A stretch of DNA of 9,123 nt, taken from JAIXWP01 sp943372555. Its GTDB lineage: Bacteria > Bacteroidota > Bacteroidia > Flavobacteriales_D > Sanyastnellaceae. Shown in pieces: positions 1-6,700 of the stretch; positions within the stretch are counted from its first letter, which is position 1; each line of letters begins with the position of its first letter. The position numbers were made by a program, and so were the translations under genes. The notes under the pieces are model-generated. The model had not been told where the DNA came from. It was given only the letters and a program-made list of their open reading frames with translations, and made no database searches. Location of the stretch: positions 1-9,123 of the forward strand of contig CALRZB010000101.1 in assembly GCA_943372555.1 (NCBI GenBank), written 5' to 3'.

Positions 1-594
1 ATAACGATCGAGTTTGTGTCCTTTGGTAAGTTCTACTACCTCACCATCAATTCGAGCGCGCACATATCCTTGTTTCATGATATGTTCGAAAAGCTCTCGG
101 TAGTGACCTTTTCGTCCTTTCACCAACGGTGCTAGTATGACAATTTTATCGCCATCATATTCTTTGAGGATAAGCTGAACGATTTGATCGTCTGTATATC
201 TGACCATTTTTTCATTGGTCACATAGCTGAATGCATCAGAAGCGCGAGCATAAAGCAATCGAAGGAAGTCATAGATCTCAGTGATGGTTCCCACCGTTGA
301 GCGCGGATTGCGGCTCACTGTTTTTTGTTCTATGGAAATTACAGGAGAAAGTCCATTAATTTTATCCACATCTGGGCGCTCCATCTCGCCTAAGAACTGA
401 CGCGCATATGCATTGAAGGTTTCGATATAGCGTCTTTGCCCTTCAGCATAGATGGTATCGAAGGCTAAAGAAGACTTGCCACTTCCACTTAACCCGGTGA
501 TAACCACCAGTTGATTGCGTGGAATATTGACATCAATATTCTTCAAATTGTGCTCGCGAGCACCGATTACTTCTATAATTTCTTCCTGTTGCAT
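1..594 (-). CDS. uvrA: UvrA, excinuclease ABC subunit A (N-terminal part, cut by window edge)
   Basis: ATPase subunit of the nucleotide excision repair damage-recognition complex (UvrA2B), acting in the cytoplasm. Only the first 198 codons are present; the frame is open to base 1, and full-length UvrA is about 930-950 residues. The start is ATG at 594-592. Visible features: the family N-terminus with GAREHNLKN at residues 11-19, Walker A GLSGSGKS at 34-41, FDTIYAEGQRRY at 45-56, the FLGEMERPDVD segment at 67-77, and IEQKTVSRNPRSTVGT at 88-103, which holds the Q-loop of ATPase domain I. After LLYAR (113-117) this protein reads ASDAFSY where E. coli UvrA has a Cys-containing CPDHD segment; from memory this cysteine-free form is usual in Bacteroidota UvrA. 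It is divergent to kynA across a 138-nt gap. No Shine-Dalgarno sequence precedes the start. Identity is certain; which uvrA paralogue it is cannot be told from this part. Confidence 0.97.
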   Translation of the reverse strand, partial: MQQEEIIEVIGAREHNLKNIDVNIPRNQLVVITGLSGSGKSSLAFDTIYAEGQRRYIETFNAYARQFLGEMERPDVDKINGLSPVISIEQKTVSRNPRSTVGTITEIYDFLRLLYARASDAFSYVTNEKMVRYTDDQIVQLILKEYDGDKIVILAPLVKGRKGHYRELFEHIMKQGYVRARIDGEVVELTKGHKLDRY

Positions 595-732
595 ATCACG
601 TCAAAGATGGATAGTAACATCAATACAAACAAGAGGTATTTTGTTCATTTATGAATATTAAACAACAGGCATGACTTTGCTCATTTTTCAAATCAATTGA
701 ACTGTTATATTCGCGCCAACAACTTTATCGAC
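595..732. promoter_or_regulatory. Divergent uvrA/kynA intergenic promoter region
   Basis: A 138-nt AT-rich gap between the uvrA and kynA starts; promoters for both must lie here unless transcription comes from outside. No ribosome-binding site, operator palindrome or riboswitch-like fold was seen. On the minus strand, CATCTTTG (complement of 602-609) is one base from the Bacteroidota -7 consensus TAnnTTTG, but it lies only 7 nt from the uvrA ATG and would imply an almost leaderless message. Confidence 0.5.
706..713 (+). promoter_or_regulatory. Candidate Bacteroidota -7 promoter element for kynA
   Basis: TATATTCG differs by one base from the TAnnTTTG -7 consensus of the Bacteroidota primary sigma factor. 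It would place the transcription start near 720 and give a leader of about 12 nt to ATG 733, supporting that start over the upstream TTG at 697, which would lie ahead of the transcript. Weak point: the nearest upstream TTTG (676-679) is 26 nt away, more than the usual 19-23 nt spacing. Confidence 0.3.
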
Positions 733-1743
733 ATGTATTATTCCTCATACCTCCAACTAGACAAGATTCTTGATGCTCAAGGTCTTGAAAGTGACCGCTT
801 AGGCAAGCACGCTCACGATGAAATGCTTTTCATCATTATCCACCAGAGCTACGAATTGTGGTTCAAGCAGATCCTTTTTGAGGTCGGTTCGGTGCATGAA
901 ATTTTCTCGAAAGAAAATGTAAACGACAATTCTCCTGAATTGGCTGTTGCTGTTCGCAGAATGAATCGTGTGACTGAAATATTGAAAGTATTGGTGCACA
1001 AGGTGGACATTTTGGAAACCATGACTCCGCTTGACTTCCTCGATTTCAGAGATATGTTGCGACCTGCATCAGGATTTCAAAGCATGCAGTTCAAAGTTTT
1101 GGAAACAGTATTGGGCTTGACTATTGAGGAACGCCATGGAAAAGAATATGTAACAAGTCAATTGACTCCAGACGATGCTCAAAGCATTTATGATTTGGCG
1201 AAAAAGACTCCTTTGATCAAATTGATTAACGATTGGTTGGAACGCATGCCATTCTTTACAGAGCCTCATTTCTGGATGGATTGGGAAGGCGGCCGTGACT
1301 TCTGGTCCGTTTACCGCGATACTTACGCTGAATCACTTGGAGAAGGTGAAAAGCAAAATGTTCGCGTTTTCGAGGAATTGTTCCTTTCTGACTTAACCAA
1401 TGAAGGTCGCAAGATTTCAGACAAAGCTCGTCGCGCGGCATTGTTTATCATGCTCTATCGTGATTATCCAATCATGCAAAACCCATATCGCCTGTTAAAC
1501 CAACTGTTGGAAGTAGATGAACTTCTGGCTACTTGGAGATGGCGCCACATGAACATGGTTCATAGAATGATTGGTATCCGTGTTGGAACTGGCGGTAGCT
1601 CAGGTAAGAATTACTTACGTGAAGCAGCTTTAAAACATTATATATTCAATGAATTTGCTGAATTGACTAGCTTCTTGGTAGAAAGAAATCGCCTACCGAA
1701 GTTGTCTAGCGCATTGGAGGCTAAACTTGGATATAACATCTAA
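733..1743 (+). CDS. kynA: Tryptophan 2,3-dioxygenase
   Basis: Cytosolic haem enzyme that oxidises L-tryptophan to N-formylkynurenine, the first step of the kynurenine pathway. From ATG 733 it has 336 residues. By position against human TDO: F33 matches F72, H37 the active-site H76, F102 F140, R106 R144 (binds the substrate carboxylate), S113 S151, H272 the proximal haem ligand H328, and T286 in GTGGSSG matches T342. The FIIIHQSYELWFKQIL signature lies at 33-48 and SGFQS at 113-117. It is longer than the short Xanthomonas-type enzyme (about 300) and, like eukaryotic TDO, has extra sequence between roughly residues 180 and 235. The same frame extends upstream to a TTG at 697, but those 12 codons contain a promoter-like box and are unlike the family, whose bacterial members begin close to M-x-YSSYLQLD, so ATG 733 is preferred. 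It is followed 7 nt later by an aldehyde dehydrogenase, probably co-transcribed. Confidence 0.96.
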   Translation: MYYSSYLQLDKILDAQGLESDRLGKHAHDEMLFIIIHQSYELWFKQILFEVGSVHEIFSKENVNDNSPELAVAVRRMNRVTEILKVLVHKVDILETMTPLDFLDFRDMLRPASGFQSMQFKVLETVLGLTIEERHGKEYVTSQLTPDDAQSIYDLAKKTPLIKLINDWLERMPFFTEPHFWMDWEGGRDFWSVYRDTYAESLGEGEKQNVRVFEELFLSDLTNEGRKISDKARRAALFIMLYRDYPIMQNPYRLLNQLLEVDELLATWRWRHMNMVHRMIGIRVGTGGSSGKNYLREAALKHYIFNEFAELTSFLVERNRLPKLSSALEAKLGYNI

Positions 1744-1750
1744 TCATTCC

Positions 1751-3088
1751 ATGCTTTTCTCTATAAATCCTTATAGTCATACCACAATTGCGTTGTATGA
1801 AGAGGATAGTTATGCTTCAATTAAAGATAAAGTAAGCGTCGCTTATCATTTTGAATTTGAACGAAAAGAGGCTACTACTATCTTTTCAAAACTAGCTTTA
1901 CTTCTAAGAAATGACATTGAGAATCTTGCCCGAATCATCACTGATGAAATGGGAAAGCCAATTGTTCAAAGTCGCGCTGAGATTGAAAAATGTGCTGTGC
2001 TTTGTGAGTACTATGCTCATCATTCAACACAATTTTTGGAGGACGAGATTATAGAAAGTGATGCATCCATGTCTTTTGTAAGAAAAGCTCCTTTTGGCGT
2101 TTGGTTGGCCATTATGCCTTGGAATTTTCCATTTTGGCAAGTGTTCCGTTGCGCTATTCCTGCCATTGCAGCGGGAAACAGAGTTATTCTAAAACACGCC
2201 TCGAACGTAACGGGTTGCGCTATTGCTATTGAAGCATTATTTGTGAAAGCTGGTTTTCAAACACCTGTATTTCAAGTAATCAAAATAAGCTCTTCCCTTT
2301 TATCAGAGGTGATTTCAAGCCCAATGATCGGTGGGCTTTCATTAACAGGCAGTGAGGCAGCTGGTAGAAGTGCGTCAAGTATTGCTGCAGCCAACTTGAA
2401 ACCGCAGATACTAGAGTTAGGCGGTTCCAATGCTTTTATAGTAATGGAAGATGCCGACATCGAACATGCAGCAAGTCAGGCTGTTCTTGGTCGTTTTCAA
2501 AATAGTGGTCAAAGCTGCATTGCGGCGAAGCGTATTTTAGTTCACGAAAGCGTATATCATCAATTCCTTTCCATTTTCAAGGAGAAAGTACAAAAGCTCG
2601 TTTCTGGAAATCCTATTTCTGAATATGTTTATATAGGTCCATTGGCTAAGGAAGAAATGACCAAAGAGCTTCATCGTCAAGTGAATGAATCTGTGAAGAT
2701 GGGAGCTGTTGTGGAATGTGGAGGTAAAATGAAAGAAGCGTTTTACGAACCCACTATTCTTACAAATGTCACACTCGACATGCCCTGTATGCAAGAAGAA
2801 GTATTTGGACCAGTTGTTCCCGTGGTGTCTTATTCTACTCTAGACGAAGCCATTAAAATCAGTAATAGCACCAGCTTTGGACTTGGAGTAAGTCTATTTA
2901 CCCGAGATATTGAACGAGCAAAAGGCCTGATTGATCGCTTCAATGAAGGCGCTGTATTTATCAATTCTATTGTTAAATCTGATCCAAGACTACCCTTTGG
3001 TGGTGTGAAAAATTCGGGCTACGGTCGTGAGCTTTCTAAAGAAGGATTGCTGGCGTTTACGCAGAGTAAGACGGTGTACTTGCAGTAA
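1751..3088 (+). CDS. NAD(P)-dependent aldehyde dehydrogenase, succinate-semialdehyde dehydrogenase-like
   Basis: Soluble ALDH-superfamily enzyme that oxidises an aldehyde to its acid. From ATG 1751 it has 445 residues, the usual size for the short YneI/Sad-type succinate-semialdehyde dehydrogenases. Visible features: PWNFP at 123-127 with catalytic-pocket N125; cofactor-binding K148 in ILKHASN; GSEAAGR at 200-206 from the dinucleotide-binding region; general base E222 in LELGG; nucleophile C256 in NSGQSC; EEVFGP at 349-354; and the C-terminal PFGGVKNSGYGREL segment at 415-428. The KHASN and SDPRLPFGG wording favours the SSADH-like subgroup. The start lies 7 nt after the kynA stop. A TTG at 1727 would overlap kynA, but the ALDH family start aligns with MLFSINP, so ATG is chosen. 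The kynA neighbour allows a role on a tryptophan-derived semialdehyde (for example 2-aminomuconate semialdehyde), but nothing in the sequence proves it; succinate semialdehyde is the default guess. Confidence 0.9.
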   Translation: MLFSINPYSHTTIALYEEDSYASIKDKVSVAYHFEFERKEATTIFSKLALLLRNDIENLARIITDEMGKPIVQSRAEIEKCAVLCEYYAHHSTQFLEDEIIESDASMSFVRKAPFGVWLAIMPWNFPFWQVFRCAIPAIAAGNRVILKHASNVTGCAIAIEALFVKAGFQTPVFQVIKISSSLLSEVISSPMIGGLSLTGSEAAGRSASSIAAANLKPQILELGGSNAFIVMEDADIEHAASQAVLGRFQNSGQSCIAAKRILVHESVYHQFLSIFKEKVQKLVSGNPISEYVYIGPLAKEEMTKELHRQVNESVKMGAVVECGGKMKEAFYEPTILTNVTLDMPCMQEEVFGPVVPVVSYSTLDEAIKISNSTSFGLGVSLFTRDIERAKGLIDRFNEGAVFINSIVKSDPRLPFGGVKNSGYGRELSKEGLLAFTQSKTVYLQ

Positions 3089-3137
3089 GTAGCAGGTAGT
3101 AGGTAATAAGTATTAAGCAATAAAAAATAAAAAATCA
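3082..3137. repeat. Degenerate 7-nt tandem repeat array between convergent genes
   Basis: Eight consecutive heptamers can be read with no slippage: GCAGTAA, GTAGCAG, GTAGTAG, GTAATAA, GTATTAA, GCAATAA, AAAATAA, AAAATCA. The first contains the aldehyde dehydrogenase stop codon and the last the complement of the DUF423 stop codon, so the array fills the whole gap. GGTAGTAGG at 3095-3103 is the reverse complement of CCTACTACC, found twice (6310-6318, 6331-6339) in the heptamer array inside the large gene. The units decay towards A-rich copies on the DUF423 side. Confidence 0.65.
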
Positions 3138-3149
3138 GCTTTTGGCTGA
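3121..3149 (-). terminator. Probable intrinsic terminator of the DUF423 gene, overlapping its stop codon
   Basis: Read on the minus strand, TCAGC (3149-3145), loop CAAAA and GCTGA (3139-3135) form a 5-bp stem, followed by two T6 runs separated by an A. The UGA stop is the end of the 3' arm. The stem is short and only moderately GC-rich, so strength is uncertain. On the plus strand the same hairpin has no T-tract behind it, so it should not terminate the kynA/aldehyde dehydrogenase transcript, for which no other terminator was found. Confidence 0.5.
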
Positions 3150-3515
3150 GAGGGCGGATGAAATCCAGCCGGCGATTAGACAGAGGCCACCTATTGGAGT
3201 TATGGGTCCTAGCCATTTGAAATTGATGCTTGTAGCTGTTTGGGTGGAGAGTAAAAATAGTGATCCTGAGAACAGTAGTATACCTATTAATAGGAATCGT
3301 GAGGCCCAAAGTCCTTTCTTGAGTTCTAGATAACCAGCTTTCATTCCGTATTGAAAAAGAACTAAGCCCATGGCATGTATAAATAGGTAGAGCACGCCTG
3401 TGTTCCAAACCTTAAGTGATTTTTCATCTAGAACTTTCTCTAATGCGTGTGCCCCGAAGGCGCCTAAAATCACGCCAATAGCTAGAAGAATAAAGGCTAT
3501 TCGTAGAATTCTCAT
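3135..3515 (-). CDS. DUF423 family small integral membrane protein
   Basis: A 126-residue inner-membrane protein of unknown function (YgdD/YwdK-like DUF423 family). Four hydrophobic segments are visible at about residues 4-24, 38-57, 71-90 and 101-123. Family marks are GAFGAHALE at 18-26, the Trp-Asn-Thr-Gly then FIH (H47) stretch in the second helix, FSGSLFLL at 82-89, and LGPITPIGG at 102-110. Full length for the family. ATG at 3515-3513, with no Shine-Dalgarno sequence upstream. It is convergent with the aldehyde dehydrogenase (46 nt between stops) and divergent from the large envelope-protein gene. Its stop codon lies inside the hairpin of its own probable terminator. The family call is strong; no biochemical role can be given. 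Confidence 0.92.
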   Translation of the reverse strand: MRILRIAFILLAIGVILGAFGAHALEKVLDEKSLKVWNTGVLYLFIHAMGLVLFQYGMKAGYLELKKGLWASRFLLIGILLFSGSLFLLSTQTATSINFKWLGPITPIGGLCLIAGWISSALSAKS

Positions 3516-3759
3516 ATATTTGAATCAGGTTACAATGTTAATCATTCTGCTTGAATGAACGGTTAACACATTACTATGTATAAGTATCAAAATTGACGGT
3601 ACAGAAAAAACTATTTAGAGTGAAATTGTAACCCTATAAGACTACAGCCGTTAAAATCAATGTATTGCAGTTTTGACAAGGAATCTTTCTGCAATTGCTA
3701 AGTGAAACAAAGTGCTGAGAAGCACTAACAAACGGAAGTCTAATTTTTGATATAAGCGC
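3516..3759. promoter_or_regulatory. Divergent intergenic region between DUF423 and the large envelope gene
   Basis: 244 nt, AT-rich, no supportable ORF. It holds a 9-bp inverted repeat (GGTTACAAT at 3528-3536 and ATTGTAACC at 3625-3633), placing ATTGTAACC upstream of each gene in that gene's own direction. TAATTTTTG at 3741-3749 resembles the TAnnTTTG -7 element with one extra T but sits only 10 nt before ATG 3760. GGAAG at 3734-3738 is about 21 nt from the start, too far for a Shine-Dalgarno sequence. Confidence 0.4.
3711..3726 (+). other. Hairpin with GNRA tetraloop upstream of the large envelope gene
   Basis: AGTGCT (3711-3716) and AGCACT (3721-3726) are perfectly complementary around a GAGA tetraloop of the stable GNRA class. 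It ends 33 nt before ATG 3760. If transcription starts upstream, it would be a 5' leader stem-loop. There is no T-tract, so it is not a terminator. Function unknown. Confidence 0.4.
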
Positions 3760-6700
3760 ATGAAACGCATAACACTGGTCATCGCCCTATGGGCCGTGTT
3801 TGTAGCCTCAGCGTCTGCCCAAAAAGGTGGAACAGAGCAACAACTCGCAAAAGAAGCCAACGAGCTATTTACCTCAGGAGATTTTCTGAAGGCATATCCG
3901 CTCTATTCGCAGCTGGTATCTCTTTACCCTCAAAATGCTAATTACAGCTATCGATTTGGTGCGTGCGCCATCTATAGCGATCCTGACAAAGCAAAAGCTA
4001 TTCAGTTTCTCAACTCCGCTGCAAAACGCAACGTGGATGATGCGATGGTATACTACTACCTTGGTAAAGCTTATCATTTGAATTATCAGTTCAAAGAGGC
4101 CATTTCTGCTTACGAAAACTTTCTTAGTAAAGCTGATCCAAAAATCACAGCGAAATACAATGCTCAACGTGAAATCGAAACATGCATCTATGGTTCGAAT
4201 CTTCTCTCGAATATCAAGGACATTGTAGTAATCAACAAGACCGAAACGGATAAAGACAATTTCTTCCGTTACATGAACCTTGAGGGTATTGGTGGAAAAA
4301 TTCTATCGGTACCTGCAGAACTTCAAACTAAACTCGATCAAAAAAGCACATCACCTCGTGTGATGTACTCTTCTGGAAATTCATCGACTATCTATTTTTC
4401 TAGTCTTGGAATTGACGGATCAACCGGAAAAGATATCTACTCAGCTCAAACTCTTCCTGATGGAAAATTTAGCGTTCCTGTTAAAGTAACAGGTGATGTA
4501 AATACTAAGTATGACGAGGACTTCTGTTTTCTTCATAGCGATGGAAAAACACTTTACTTCTCATCAAAAGGTCACAACAGCATGGGCGGTTATGATATCT
4601 TCAGAAGTGAAATGGATCCCAAAACAGGCGAGTTCGGTCCAGCAATCAACATGGACTTCGCAATCAATACTCCAGCTGACGACATCTTCTTTATTGCCGA
4701 TTCATTAAACCAAAAAGCATATTTCGCAAGCGCACGTAGAAGTGATCAAAACCACTTGCACGTTTACAATGTTCTTGTGCAGGGTATTCCTCTTCAAATC
4801 GTTTATTTGAAAGGTGAATTTGTTTCTGAAATTGATGCTGAACAAAAACAAGCAACTGTTCAAGTTCGCGATCAAATGACAGGTCGTATTGTTATTGAAA
4901 GCACAACATCTAAGACTACTGGAAATTATACAGTGTATGTTCCAAAAGGTGGTGACTATACTTATTACGTAAAGACAGAAAACAGTCCTGTAGTTCATGA
5001 AGCTAAAGTGACTGTTCCCTCATTTGATAAACCTGTAGCCTTTCGTCAAGAAATTCGTTTGCTAAAAGAGAATGGCAAAGAAAAGCTTGTTGTGAATAAT
5101 TACTTCGATACCTCACTTCAAGAAGATATTTCAACACTTGCCTCAGAAATGCTTCGCAGAAAAGCTAGTTTGGATGTGTCTGATTCTCCTTTATTAGTTG
5201 CAGAGAATAGAAGCACAGGAATTGATTTGGCAATTGAAAAAACAATGGAGAACGCTCCACTAGCGGCTGGTTTCGGTGCTGGTGTTACAGTAGAATCTGT
5301 TATTTCTGACATGGACAAAGAAGTAGCAATAGTGCGATCTTTTGTTGCTGAGGCAGACAAGAAATACAACAGTGCTTATGTCTACGCGCAGAAGAAACAA
5401 AAAGAAGCAGATGCAGCTTTGATTGAAGCTGAGCGTTTGAGCAAAGCGACATCAAACTATACATCTGATGAAGATGTAAAGAAGCTTCGTGAATCTCAAG
5501 AATATTTGGCTAAAGCGCAAGAACTTCAACGCGAAGCAAAAGCTGCGATGATTGCTGCCGAGGCTGTAAAAACATACAGAGAAACAGAATCTCAGCGTGC
5601 TGATGCTATTGCTGAAAATTTGACTGCATTGAAAAAAGCAAAGAGTGAAAACAACTTTGACAATGTACTTGCAGAATTGAATGAAGAAAAGGCTCGCATC
5701 GTAGCTAGTCGCGAAGGCAATGGCAATCCGCAAGCAGAGATGACTGCTAAGGCGCGTGCGAAAGAATCTGTCCTGCATAATGCTGAAGATAAATTGATGA
5801 ACCTTCGTGAAGAAGAAAAAGAGGCTGTTCAGCGTCTTGCCGCTGCAGAAGAAAAAGTAGCAAATTCAAAAAAGAAAAATGATAAGGTTGCTGCCGAAAA
5901 CGAAGTGGCAAACTCTCGCGCAGAGCTCGACAATATTCGTCGTCAGATTGTAGCACAAAAAGAAAAGACACAGACACTCGGCAACGAATCAAAAGAAGCG
6001 TATGCTGGTGCAATCATGTTTGAGAAATTATCAGCACAATCTACACTTGGTCAACCTGAAAGTGATATCGTGAAAATGGAAGGTGCACAAAAAGATGCGC
6101 TCGCTATGAAGCTTTCAGCAATGGAAACACGCTTCGAAGCCCTAGAAATCACAGATCCACAAACATTAGCGCTTCTCGGAGAGTTGGCAACTGGTGACGA
6201 ACGACTGGTGACTAACGACCAGGTACCGACGACCGGTGACCAACGACCAGCGACTAGTGCTGATGTTGCAACTACTACCACCCAAGAGCCAACGGCTAAT
6301 AGCCAAGAACCTACTACCAACAACCTACAACCTACTACCGTTTCCGAGATTAAGTCTTTGAACGCGCCAGTGCTAACAGTGATTGGCGCTCCTACTCCGG
6401 CGAATGCGCCTTCACGTAGAATGATATTGAGCAATTCACTTGTTCAAACAGAAGAACGTATTGAAGCAATTCAAAAGAAAAGAGCAACAGGTATTAATTC
6501 TGATGAAAAAACAGAACTTCAAAACTTGATCGCATATCGCTCTGAGTTGAACAAAGAAATTGCTGCTACCTCTAAAGCTGCATTGCCTGTGGCTTCAAAA
6601 GAACAAGCTCGTGAAACAGCTACTGATATTGATCCTGCTTTCACTGCAACAATTCAAACAATTGAAAATTCTGATTTAAACGAAGTTGAGCAAACTAGTC

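Noticed and set aside
1..594. uvrA as a pseudogene because of the missing Cys segment
   Set aside because: The frame is intact over 198 codons with all expected ATPase motifs; the cysteine-free segment is probably normal for the phylum.
697..732. TTG-initiated 12-codon N-terminal extension of kynA
   Set aside because: The extension is unlike the family start, contains a promoter-like TATATTCG box, and a good ATG sits at the expected family start.
1727..1750. TTG start of the aldehyde dehydrogenase overlapping the kynA 3' end
   Set aside because: ATG 1751 matches the family N-terminus; the extra 8 residues add nothing recognisable.
3142..3333. Short plus-strand frame opposite DUF423
   Set aside because: It lies wholly inside the well-supported minus-strand DUF423 gene and resembles no protein.
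6051..6434. Minus-strand open frame opposite linker 1 of the large gene
   Set aside because: A shadow frame: its Val/Gly/Ser-rich peptide is just the complement of the heptamer array, with no family likeness.
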